Shown: piece by piece, positions 53,117 to 62,680 of the stretch
Position numbering within the stretch: position 1 is the first letter of the stretch
Layout of the letters: every line of letters begins with the position of its first letter
Assembly: GCA_963210315.1 (NCBI GenBank)
Contig: OY723292.1
Span: 124,001-188,000, forward strand
Origin: Rhynchopus euleeides
Lineage: Eukaryota; Euglenozoa; Diplonemea; Diplonemida; Diplonemidae
Length of the DNA stretch: 64,000 nucleotides
Reading direction: 5' to 3'
Notes under the pieces: generated by a model
What the model was told of the DNA's origin: nothing
The model's input: only the letters and a program-made list of their open reading frames with translations
Database searches by the model: none
Position numbers and translations under genes: made by a program

Positions 53117-53700
53117 TCAGGCAGGCCTCTTGACCCGTGCAGTCAACCGTGCGACGCTGTGGCTGCATGTCGTCAGAACGACTGCGCCTGCTCGTGTGAA
53201 TGCGACAGCGGCCCAGGCAAGCCCAGCGCTGAAACCCACACATACCCACATGGCCCGCCGGCTTGTGTCAGCACCGGTGCGGATAGTTTGAGGCACACGG
53301 GCCAGAAAGAAGGAAGCGAGGGCAATCGACACGACGACACGCAGCGACGCGTTGAACCCCACCACACTCCCAACGACGCATCCGAACAAACGCGCGTGAA
53401 TCCCTTGGAATACTGCGTACTGCATTGCAGCAGCGGCGCGCCGACAGCTGGCACACGCTCCCACCACTCCTGTTTACCTTTCGCAAGCCATCCACAGCGG
53501 GAACACCACCCACGACCTGCAGAGAAAGCACCGCACAAGCCAAGCCCGATGACGTGGCTTGCCCGGGTGTCGGTGGCTCTGGAGCAAGCCTTGCTTGGTG
53601 GTGTGGTGGAGGGAGAGGGGGAGTGGGGGGGGGGGGGGGGGGGGTACATGTCAACATACATGCAACGGATTGCGCCAGCAAACTCCCGCAGCTCGCTGTG
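53117..53700 (-). CDS. Possible multi-exon membrane protein (C-terminal part)
   Basis: The last frame (about 53447-53117, stop at 53117) encodes two clear hydrophobic helices: LFGCVVGSVVGFNASLRVVV with SIALASFFLA, and MWVCVGFSAGLAWAAVAF. Upstream, a piece ending at 53478 with donor GTAAAC and preceded by TTTCTCTGCAG (53516-53478) can read SWVVFPLWMACE. Before that, ELREFAGAIRCM ends at a GTATGT donor near 53656. The phases fit across the first junction, but the last junction would need a 30-nt intron, so the exon map is tentative. I recognise no family. Same strand as all other host genes. Confidence 0.4.
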
Positions 53701-55044
53701 AAGGTTGTCAAAGGGTTGGGGCGGTGGGGGTGGGGGGCCTTGCTTCGGACTTCGAATCGATACCCCTCTCGCGGGCACAGTGCTGTCCCTTTGGGGGTGT
53801 TCTGGGGGAATCCCGCCACGAGTGTGCGAGGGGACGAGGTATTAGCGGTGTGTGAAAATGTTGTGATTTGTTGTGATTTGTTGTGATTTTTTGTGATCGG
53901 TTGTGATCGGGTGTGATTTGTTGTGACGTGATGTGAATTTGTTTGGATTTCCTGTGGCTACCGTGGTTTTCGCGTTGGGTCTGAGGCAGGGCACTATGAC
54001 CCAGTAGTGGTGTGGAGGTAATGATGTTGAGAACCACGACGGGTCGCAGGGGGGGTAGGGGTGGGGCATGATAGGAGGGGGGGGGGGGGGCGTTCGTACA
54101 CCTCAACGATCCTTGCTATCGCCATGAAATCGTACTCCGTTCGCAATATCAAGAGAACACCCTGCCCAGCAGCAACAGCAAAAAAGCAGATTTAGATGAG
54201 GGTCACAACACTACGCACTGGCAGGAGTCTTGTTGTGGTAAAAAGCACGGCTGGTTGTGTCTACGTTTCGAGCCTTCCATACTACGTCCTCCTCTCGCCG
54301 GCTCTCATCAGGTACGGAGCGAGAATCTTTGGAACCCGGGGGGATCAATTCCCAGGAAGACACAACCAGCACTGTGCACACAACACCAGGCACCCATCTG
54401 ACACTGTCGGCACTTACACCAATCAAGAAATATGACGGGATGCTCTGTGGCCTCTGTAACGGAGGCCAGTAGCAATCCCAAGTCCGTCACATCACCGTAG
54501 ACATTCCCTTGCCACACGAGTGTGGTATGTGCAACAGAAAAGTTTCGCTGAATACCTCGCGCCCTTGGTTGGGTACGTGTGTTGACGCACCCCCGCCTGG
54601 TGAAGGTGAGGAAGGGTGCGGAGCACGGTGAGTAACAAACGACTTTTCCGAGTCCAAAAAATGAAGAAAAGGCAAAAGAGATGTGCCGGGTTTGGTGTGA
54701 CGCGGGTGGGGTGGGGGGTAGGAAAAACAAGAAAGTTGTCCGGGTGGGGGGGGGGGGGGGGAAGTCGAAGAAAAGGAAACCCAAGAGACTGGGTGGGGGG
54801 GGGGGGGGGGTGTGTGTGTGTGTGGAAAGTAACGCTCGCTGTGTGATTTGATCCCTCGCCCCCCACCCCCACTCCGCCCCACACTTGATCCCTCGCCCCA
54901 CCCTCCACACCCATCCCGTATTTCCACCCGCTTGTTGTGCTCCAGGATCCAGAACAACGTGACGACTCGGTTCGCCTGATGATTAACTCCGACTGTGATT
55001 TTATCATGCGATGACACAGCTACAAAACAAAAAAAATACATAGA
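53701..55044. other. Intergenic DNA with CACAACAAAT repeat and a dispersed repeat
   Basis: 53863-53925 carries gttgtgatttgttgtgattt tandem units; G-runs lie at 54079-54090, 54751-54762 and 54797-54810. 54235-54375 is repeated at 57172-57305 (gtctacgtttcgagccttcc; ctcgccggctctcatcaggt), each with an internal inverted pair gctggttgtgtct / agacacaaccagc. No gene seen. Confidence 0.6.
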
Positions 55045-55881
55045 TCATGAAGAATCCCACTCCGAGACAGTCGAGGAAGCATCGTCTCCCAGTGCGATTT
55101 TTTCTTTCCGCTTTGCCTTCTTTTCTTGGGCTTTCGCTCTCAACTCTTCCCGCACACGGAGAGGGATACGGGAAGTGAGCTCCTCCCGCCTGATGCCTCC
55201 GCGTGCCGCACTCTGCTCCAGCAGCACAGTGTTCCGGTTCATGTACACACGCACTTGACTGGTGAGGACATCCCCGTATAGCACCTCAACGAAGTTACGC
55301 TGCATCGGCGACGGCCCCTGCGGATTTTCCCGAAGGCACACGATTGCACGGAGCATGTCATCGCCGATCGCACTCGTACCGATCTTCGCCAGAACTGCAC
55401 GAATAACGGAACAGATGCCCTCGGAGGTACCAGGACTGAAGTCATGGGACAACTCCACATGCATCTGTTCTTCCGTGAAGCTTGCAAAAACCTCAAGCTC
55501 GCGGAGAACTTCTGCAATCGCGATCAGCAACACATGCTTCACACGGGCAGTGGCCTCCGCTGCTATCCAGTCGGTCTCTGGGGCGGCGGTCTGCGACGCA
55601 GCTTCGTTCTGTGAGGGCCGACCACGCTTCTTTTGTAACGAACGGTGCCCGCCGTTCCTCATTTGTGCCGGGAGTTCACTCTTCGAGACGTCCTCATCCT
55701 GCCACTTGAATGCTTCAAGCGGCAGACGGGGTCGGGGCGAGACTTTCACGTGATCACACTCAACCGTCTCGGACAGCTCCTCAACAATGACCTCCTGGCG
55801 CGCGTCATCCTTCCACACACTGCAGATCACGCGACCTCCATCGTCAAGGACCGTCCCCGGGTTGGCATACACCCGAGACAT
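55045..55881 (-). CDS. Unknown protein with AT-hook-like motif and basic helical tail
   Basis: About 278 residues from the ATG at 55881, chosen because CTCGCCGCAG lies 2 nt upstream, as at the other host genes. Features: SVWKDDARQEVIVEELSETV near the start, a KKRGRPSQ AT-hook-like core (about 85-92), a helical middle (ARVKHVLLIAIAEVLRELEV; GICSVIRAVLAKIGTSAIGD) and a basic coiled-coil-like tail (LRVREELRAKAQEKKAKRKE) ending acidic. It may bind DNA, but this rests only on the AT-hook-like core. No family recognised. Its 5' end overlaps the 3' end of the next frame upstream by about 38 nt. Confidence 0.55.
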   Translation of the reverse strand: MSRVYANPGTVLDDGGRVICSVWKDDARQEVIVEELSETVECDHVKVSPRPRLPLEAFKWQDEDVSKSELPAQMRNGGHRSLQKKRGRPSQNEAASQTAAPETDWIAAEATARVKHVLLIAIAEVLRELEVFASFTEEQMHVELSHDFSPGTSEGICSVIRAVLAKIGTSAIGDDMLRAIVCLRENPQGPSPMQRNFVEVLYGDVLTSQVRVYMNRNTVLLEQSAARGGIRREELTSRIPLRVREELRAKAQEKKAKRKEKIALGDDASSTVSEWDSS

Positions 55882-56251
55882 CACTGCGGCGAGGTGAAAC
55901 CACCAGGCACGGAGAGTGGCACATGTGGCTGGGGAGGCCCTGGGGAGGTTCCGTCACCTCGCGCCCGACCCGGATCCAGTCCTTCGCCAGAGCCACTGCC
56001 GTATTCTCCTGCCCCTTCACCGCCACCTCCGTGGCCTGGATTCTCATGACCCGCGTGATGTTGCCGGCGGCCTCCGTCACCCTCCGGTGTAGCTCCCGGC
56101 GGGCGGCCTCAGTCACCTCCTCCGAGGAGGGAGGGCCGGCTGGGACTGGTGGGGCGACGGGGGCCGGGGGGTTCAGCAGGGCGGGGTTCTGGGTCAGCGT
56201 CTGCAGGAGCAGCCGCAGCTGGTCCTGCATGGGGTCCTCCGTCTCCCTCAT
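55844..56251 (-). CDS. Small unknown ORF upstream of and overlapping the AT-hook-like gene
   Basis: 135 residues: QDQLRLLLQTLTQNPALLNP, a Pro-rich linker, then a helical stretch (VTEAARRELHRRVTEAAGNI ... ENTAVALAKDWIRVG). The last 30 residues lose protein character, so it may instead splice into the next gene; I could not find a phase-compatible junction. It could be a Gag-like ORF of an unrecognised element or a host gene. Confidence 0.4.
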   Translation of the reverse strand: MRETEDPMQDQLRLLLQTLTQNPALLNPPAPVAPPVPAGPPSSEEVTEAARRELHRRVTEAAGNITRVMRIQATEVAVKGQENTAVALAKDWIRVGREVTEPPQGLPSHMCHSPCLVVSPRRSDVSGVCQPGDGP

Positions 56252-56393
56252 CGTTCGGTGCGGAGAGCAGAAGGGTCACTCTATATAGGGATGGTACTGT
56301 GTCAGAGCTGCTCTGGCTGCTCGAGGGACTCAATGCAAACTGCGATGCCATATTGTCTTTGACGGGAAATCATCACGCGAGGGGCAAATCCTG

Positions 56394-56985
56394 TACTGTT
56401 GTCATCATATACCGAGAGCCCTTGTCGGCATCGCAGCAGAACCAGATGCCGACAAGCACCCAAAATGTGTGTCATCAATCATGTTGTACTGTTGTCATCA
56501 TATACCGAGAGCCCTTGTCGGCATCGCAGCAGAACCAGATGCCGACAAGCACCCAAAAATGTGTGTCATCAATCATGTTGTACTGTTGTCATCATATACC
56601 GAGAGCCCTTGTCGGCATCGCAGCAGAACCAGATGCCGACAAGCACCCAAAATGTGTGTCATCAATCATGTTGTACTGTTGTCATCATATACCGAGAGCC
56701 CTTGTCGGCATCGCAGCAGAACCAGATGCCGACAAGCACCCAAAATGTGTGTCATCAATCATGTTGTACTGTTGTCATCATATACCGAGAGCCCTTGTCG
56801 GCATCGCAGCAGAACCAGATGCCGACAAGCACCCAAAAATGTGTGTCATCAATCATGTTGTACTGTTGTCATCATATACCGAGAGCCCTTGCCGGCATCG
56901 CAGCAGAACCAGATGCCGACAAGCACCCAAAACTGTGTGTCATCAATCATGTTGTACTGTTGTATTGTTGTGCAGCAGAACCAGA
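56394..56985 (+). repeat. 93-94-bp minisatellite, six full units plus a partial
   Basis: Units begin (tactgttgtcatcatatacc) at 56394, 56487, 56581, 56674, 56767, 56861 and 56955. Each unit contains a short inverted pair, cttgtcggcatc / gatgccgacaag. Units are almost identical; the 93/94 alternation comes from one extra A in some. The long frames across it are shadows of the repeat. It is not CRISPR: there are no unique spacers. Confidence 0.9.
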
Positions 56986-57617
56986 TGATGGGTTGCCTTC
57001 CACCACCCAACAGCTGCGGCGTGGGTGGAAAATATGATAAACAAGCAACGCTGCGGACAGGAATCATGACAAATGAGCACAGGATACACACAGGATGGGG
57101 GGGGGGGGGGGGGGTGTTCGTGCACCTGCTGTGCATGCGATGACTGTTGCCGTATCGCAAAACAAAATCACCGCTGGTTGTGTCTACGTTTCGAGCCTTC
57201 CATACTACGTCCTCCTCTCGCCGGCTCTCATCAGGTACGGAGCGAGGATCATTGGAACCTGGGGGGATCAATTCCCAGGCAGACACAACCAGCACTGTGC
57301 ACAACACTGGGGTGGGTGAGATGAGGTTGGGTGAAGCCGGGGGGTGTTTTATTGTCGGAAGTGAAGGCAAAGAGAGATATGGCCGGGGGAACGGGGAGGG
57401 AGGGGTTATGGCGAAATGTGGGGGTAGAAATAAGAAAGTGCCGTGCGGGGGGGGGGGGGGGCAGGGTCTGGGGTATTCCGGGGGTCGTGAACGTCGGAGG
57501 GGGGGGGGGTCAACAGTAGACAAACCCGCTGTCTACATTTGTTGTAAAACTCAAGTGGAACACTTAAACTTCCGCAAAAAAACATCCACATGGGGGGGGG
57601 GGGGCTGCAGGGGTTTG

Positions 57618-58310
57618 TTCACGGTGGGATCTTGTAAATTTTACATGTATAACTACAAGTATATACATGTATTATACATGTATAATACTTGCATGTCAAC
57701 TATTATACATGTATAATACATGTAAATGCCTGAAATATACATGTAAAATACATGTATATCAAGTAAAAATACAAGTATAATACTTGCATGTCAACTATTA
57801 TACTTGTATTTTTACTTGATATACATGTATTTTACATGTATATTTCAGGCATTTACATGTATTTTACATGTATAATACTTGTCATGCAAGTATTATACAT
57901 GTAAAATACTTGCATGACAAGTAAAATACTTGCATGCAAGTAAAATACATGTATTTTACTTGCATGCAAGTATTTTACTTGTCATGCAAGTATTATACAT
58001 GTATTTTACTTGTCATGCAAGTATTTTACATGTATAATACTTGCATGACAAGTATTATACATGTAAAATACATGTAAATGCCTGAAATATACATGTAAAA
58101 TACATGTATATCAAGTAAAAATACAAGTATAATAGTTGACATGCAAGTATTATACTTGTATTTTTACTTGATATACATGTATTTTACATGTATATTTCAG
58201 GCATATACATGTATTATACATGTATAATAGTTGACATGCAAGTATTATACATGTATAATACATGTATATACTTGTAGTTATACATGTAAAATTTACAAGA
58301 TCCCACCGTG
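57618..58310. repeat. 0.69-kb AT-rich giant palindrome of TACATGTA / TACTTGTA words
   Basis: The ends cacggtgggatcttgtaaat and atttacaagatcccaccgtg are exact inverses. The whole interval folds on a centre near 57950 (gtaaaatacatgtattttac). It is built from four-fold-symmetric words (tacatgta, tgcatgca, atacaagtat, ttgacatgcaag) in nested palindromes. G- and C-runs flank it (57591-57604; 58320-58338). No coding content. Confidence 0.85.
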
Positions 58311-58925
58311 TTGGGGGGAGCCCCCCCCCCCCCCCCCCACCAGCAAAAAAACACGAACACAAACCAATCACAACAAATCACAACAAATCGTCAGCTGATT
58401 GAGGGTGTGATATGAGGGTTCTATCCAACAAGGATATCAAGGCGGCACTTTCAAAGTCCTGCCAAGGACAGCGCCACGTGGGTGTGTGCTTCTGATATAT
58501 GTTATGTCATCATGTGAACCCTCCCCAGCGTGTGCCAACATCCCTGACACGCTCACGAAAAGCATGACACGGAGAAAACAGGTGCCGAAACAACCTGCCG
58601 AGCACACGGGTGGTGCCACGTTGATCCACGCAGCGATCTCCCATGACAGGAAGCCTTGTCGCCACGGCAGAGTCGCCGCAGACTGTGGGAGAGGTGTCGC
58701 CAGTCACCTTGAGGTTGCAGTGTGTCATCAGGCTAAGACCCGTGCCCTCTTCACCTCCCCTGTTAGGTTGCTCCCATATCGTTGCCTGCTTTGGGGCCTG
58801 AAGGACATAGGGGTCCAGCAGGCACTTGAGCATCGCAAGGCATGAGTGGCTGTTTCAAACTCCTGGTGCAAGCACCCGTCATGGTCTGGGGAAGCCCTCC
58901 CAGGTAGTTTAACGTCTTGCCCAGG
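58311..58925. other. Unique DNA between palindrome and tandem duplication, no gene seen
   Basis: A C-run, then caaatcacaacaaatc at 58367-58390. The rest has no frame I can support. Confidence 0.45.
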
Positions 58926-59025
58926 ACAACAAATCGTATTGCAATTTGGGTTAGCGTGCTGGCATCGCAGCCTGGCCCCGAAGGACCATACCGTGAGGAA
59001 CCGGGCCCGCTATCCTACTCTTGCT

Positions 59026-62000
59026 CTACGTGACACCACACGGTTTCGCTCTCCTCCTCGTTGCGCTGTAAAGGAGGGGGGACACACACACACTGGAAGC
59101 CGGAGATTGCGCCTGCTGATACTGAGGCGCAATCTTCGCGACGACGCGTTGAAAAGAGCGCGGAATAGCCGCCGAACGAAAGATGGTGGGAGAGGGGATG
59201 CAGCGGGTGCGCTTCGGAACCGCACGCAACACCTGCTTCTGGAGGAAACGAGAACGAGAAGGACGGACAGCACGTGTCTTGCGCTCCAAGAAGCGCAAGG
59301 CCTGTGAGGCCCGTGGGAAAGGGGAAGGCACGCCTGATCTAGCTGTGCTGATGATCGTGCGGGAGGAAGGAAAACCTGCTCTGTTGTTATGAAACGAGCA
59401 TCGCTCCAGGGCAGATTCGTCTGCCTCCCGCATGTGCGCTACACGTTTCTGCGCGCGGGGAACCGAGGACTCAGAAGGGGAGGAAGGGGAGAAAGGAAGT
59501 CGACGCCCCACGTAAGGGCTCGGCGACGTGCACTCGTGGGAGAGCGTGTCGCCCCCCTGGTGAGACGGCGTTTCTGCCTGCCAGTCGGGAAGAGAGGGGG
59601 TTGCAGTGTCTAAAGGCACTAGGGGCTCCTGACATGGAGAGGGTGGTGGGGGTGACACAGTGTCTGATGGGGGACTAAGCCGAGTGTCGACGGGCTGAAA
59701 GCCCGGCGAGTCATCCACAACAAGGGAAGGTGCAGGCGAGAGAGGAAGGGGGGAAGCAAGTTCTGATGGGGGCATGATACTATCCTCGTCAGGCCGAAGG
59801 CTTGACGCTGAAATCGGTGAACCAGGGGACACGGGGGGTTGAGGTTCTACTCTTCTGTTGTTAAAGGAGCGTTGCCCCAGGGCAGATTCGCCTGTCTCCT
59901 GTATGGGTGCTACCCGCTTCTGCGCGCGGGGCACCGAGGACTCAGAGGGGAGAGAGGGAGAGAAAGGAAGGCGGCGCCCCACGCAAGGGCTCGGAGATCT
60001 CCGTTGCGTGGCGCTCTCTGGGAGGGGCGGCGAGCCCGACTGCGGGGTCTGTAGCCCGTCCAGCAGGTCTGTGTGCAGCACGAGCTCCGGAGCCGGAGAG
60101 GGCGCCGGAGGCGGTGCTGTATCTGCTGGTGGAGCGAGACGAGCATCATCAGGCTGGGAGCCCGACGATTCATCCGCATCAAGCGTAACGTGCTCTGCAC
60201 CCATCTTACGCGGGGTAGGGGAAGCAGGGGTATTCATTCGAGGGGAAGGCGAGAAAAGAAAACCAGGGAATTCGCGTGGGGTCAACGCAGATGACTCCGC
60301 AGAAGAACCCAACTCGCCCTCACTGGGCTGATCGTCGGGGCAGCAAAGAGCCAAATGCTCAATCACGCCCGGCCAAAGAAGAAGAAGAGACGCACACATG
60401 TCCCACTCTGGCTGTCGCACACACACTATCCCAGCCCCCCAGAGGGACGGGCCCTCGTCAGAGTGATCTAAACAAATGGCGGTGCGTTTCACGGCATCCT
60501 GCCCCATCGAGTCCTCGTCGGAGGCGTCCAGAACGATGGCGGTGCGTTTCACCGCAGCCGCAGCCGTCGTGTCGCTATCCATCTCAGACGAGGGAGGGAC
60601 TTCCTCGCTGGTGGAGCCCGCATCTGCAGCGTCGTCTCCATCATGCTCAGTGGCACCAGAGCTGCCCTCCTCTCCCTCGCTGTCAGAGTCGTCTTCGCAG
60701 CTGCTGCTGTCGTCATCCGTGCTCGCAACTTGGTCGACCCTGGGGGCGCGCCCATGGTGGCCGGCCGCGCAGCATGTCTTCACATTGGCGCAGGTGCCGC
60801 ATCGCGTCATGTGGTGTGTCTCACAACACATCACCTTCAGGCCGTCCGCGTGGTGGTGGTGGACGCGGCAACACGCAGCTATCGTCAGTGCGTAATTCCG
60901 CTTGGCATTATCGCACTCGTCGCATTTCGGTTTCGAATGCGCGTTGCACACTTTCCGGGGGCCCAGAGACGTGCTCGCGAGCGACCGCGGCACTGGTACG
61001 GGTATAGCGCTGCGCGGCGGGGGCGGGCGTGGCCCATCCCATTGTGAGGCTCGCGTGGTCCGGGGGATCCCAGTGTAGTCTGGGAACACGTTTGTTCCCC
61101 ACCTCACGATATTGCCGTCTGCATCGACGCCTGCGGCCGCACATGCCTGTTCTGCACTCGCCTCTAACGCCGCGATCGTCTCTGCGCCACCTGCGAACAC
61201 GGGCCGGGGTGTCATCCCGCCCCAGACCTCTCCAGCGCCTACCGAGCAGAGGGAGCCGACCCGGTCCTCGCGTCGCGCAGGCCACGGGGTAGGAAGGCTT
61301 AGCTGGTCGCATAGCCTCTTCAGGCAGCCCATCATCGTCCAGAGGAGGTTGCCACGCTCGGCCATCGCGGGGTTGGAGGTTCGTGCCGAGCGCTCCGAGG
61401 GCTGTAACGCCTTCCCTGTGAAGATTTCGAAGTCAAGGGCGAGCTCGATGTTCGACACCGTGCCTTGCTTCGTCCATTGGAGCGCTGCGAGCCACGCAAG
61501 TATCGCCCTGAGAGACGCAGCGCTATACGGCCACAGCCGCGCTGCTGGCTTCTCTGGGATACTGGATACGTCGAAGTCAAAAGCCTCTGCCGGCCAGGAG
61601 AGAGCAGCCGTCCAGGGGTGCACGAGGGGTCCAGCGCGCCGCATCTTCGCCTCGAGCTCCCACCGCTTCAGCACGATGCGCCCCATCAGCGTGTGCAGCA
61701 AGGTCTCGTCTACCTGGAATCCCTCTGGCACCACGCCGTATCTCGCAAGGCACGGGGGCCACCCTGAGCGGTCCAGCTGCAGCAGGGGTTCGTACTGAGG
61801 TTGAGACCTGACGGAGTCAAACGCACTGCATGCCCACCAAAGGTGATCGGGCGTGTCACTGTCCGCACCATCGCAGTGTACACACAGCTTGGGGTCCCGT
61901 ACGTCTGCCTCTTCAGCCGCCGGATCGGACACGATATCCCAGTCGAAGGAATCCTGAGAACCGAGCAGATCGGCGTCTCCCTGCTCCTCGTCCTCCTCCT

Positions 62001-62547
62001 CTTCGTACTCGCACTCCTCCTCTTCCTCAGCTTCTTCATCCTCTTCGTCCCCTTCCATAGCCGCGTCAGCAGCCGGTGAGGGAGATGGGGCATGGGATGA
62101 GGAGTCCGACGTCTCGTCTGTCGTCGCACGCCTGCCAGAGACGTAGGCGCCGTTGCGCCCCCATCGTGTCGCGAAGAAGACACCACCAGTAAGCACCACC
62201 GTCAGCGCCCGCGAGAGGTTCCCGTCCTTCGTCTCCAGGCGGAGCGCGTTCGTCCTGTCGTAGTCCACACCGTTTTCGATCCCCGAGAAGGAAGGACGGT
62301 GCTTCGCCAGCGCCTTCCAGCCCTGCCGCCGCAGATTGTCGCGCAGCGCATGGTTCCGGGAGGACCGTGGTTCACCGGCGAGACACATATCCCCGATGGC
62401 ACAGTCACGGATGTCGTCGCCCCACTCTAGTCCAGCAGCAGGGAGGGCGACCGAGATCGCGATGCCCACAGGGCCGAGGGCGTCAGCAGAGGAGAGGGTC
62501 GGGTGATCCTCGTACAGCACAGCGATTCGGTTCATCCTGTCCACCAT
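59026..62547 (-). CDS. Zinc-finger protein related to LINE polyprotein tails, complete copy
   Basis: 1,173 residues from the ATG at 62547 to TAG. Residues about 1-130 resemble the end of an RNase H or linker region. A highly acidic Glu-rich run follows, then LCVHCDGADSDTPDHLWWAC (zf-RVT-type Cys/His motif), WPPCLARYGVVPEGF and ALDFEIFTGKALQP, a sequence style I associate with C-terminal tails of protist LINE polyproteins. A second Cys/His cluster (about 560-620: CNAHSKPKCDECDNAK, CCRVHHHH, CCETHHMTRCGTCANVKTCC) could bind several zinc ions. The C-terminal 500 residues are Ser/Pro-rich with a duplicated block of about 150 residues (VGRRLPFSPS.PSESSVPRAQ twice). No RT is present, so it is either a domesticated tail or a gene that captured one. 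Confidence 0.65.
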   Translation of the reverse strand: MVDRMNRIAVLYEDHPTLSSADALGPVGIAISVALPAAGLEWGDDIRDCAIGDMCLAGEPRSSRNHALRDNLRRQGWKALAKHRPSFSGIENGVDYDRTNALRLETKDGNLSRALTVVLTGGVFFATRWGRNGAYVSGRRATTDETSDSSSHAPSPSPAADAAMEGDEEDEEAEEEEECEYEEEEDEEQGDADLLGSQDSFDWDIVSDPAAEEADVRDPKLCVHCDGADSDTPDHLWWACSAFDSVRSQPQYEPLLQLDRSGWPPCLARYGVVPEGFQVDETLLHTLMGRIVLKRWELEAKMRRAGPLVHPWTAALSWPAEAFDFDVSSIPEKPAARLWPYSAASLRAILAWLAALQWTKQGTVSNIELALDFEIFTGKALQPSERSARTSNPAMAERGNLLWTMMGCLKRLCDQLSLPTPWPARREDRVGSLCSVGAGEVWGGMTPRPVFAGGAETIAALEASAEQACAAAGVDADGNIVRWGTNVFPDYTGIPRTTRASQWDGPRPPPPRSAIPVPVPRSLASTSLGPRKVCNAHSKPKCDECDNAKRNYALTIAACCRVHHHHADGLKVMCCETHHMTRCGTCANVKTCCAAGHHGRAPRVDQVASTDDDSSSCEDDSDSEGEEGSSGATEHDGDDAADAGSTSEEVPPSSEMDSDTTAAAAVKRTAIVLDASDEDSMGQDAVKRTAICLDHSDEGPSLWGAGIVCVRQPEWDMCASLLLLWPGVIEHLALCCPDDQPSEGELGSSAESSALTPREFPGFLFSPSPRMNTPASPTPRKMGAEHVTLDADESSGSQPDDARLAPPADTAPPPAPSPAPELVLHTDLLDGLQTPQSGSPPLPESATQRRSPSPCVGRRLPFSPSLPSESSVPRAQKRVAPIQETGESALGQRSFNNRRVEPQPPVSPGSPISASSLRPDEDSIMPPSELASPLPLSPAPSLVVDDSPGFQPVDTRLSPPSDTVSPPPPSPCQEPLVPLDTATPSLPDWQAETPSHQGGDTLSHECTSPSPYVGRRLPFSPSSPSESSVPRAQKRVAHMREADESALERCSFHNNRAGFPSSRTIISTARSGVPSPFPRASQALRFLERKTRAVRPSRSRFLQKQVLRAVPKRTRCIPSPTIFRSAAIPRSFQRVVAKIAPQYQQAQSPASSVCVSPLLYSATRRRAKPCGVT

Positions 62548-62680
62548 GTGACAACAAATCGCAACAAATCACAACAAATCACAACAAATCGTATTGCAAT
62601 TTGGGTTAGCGTGCTGGCATCGCAGCCTGGCCCCGAAGGACCATACCGTGAGGAACCGGGCCCGCTATCCTACTCTTGCT

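Noticed and set aside
53750-53790. tRNA-like phrase around ttcgaatcgatacc
   Set aside because: No cloverleaf could be built around it.
56394-56985. CRISPR-like array
   Set aside because: Units are contiguous with no unique spacers.
56399-57143. Long plus-strand frames of more than 200 codons
   Set aside because: They are translations of the 93-94-bp minisatellite in several frames.
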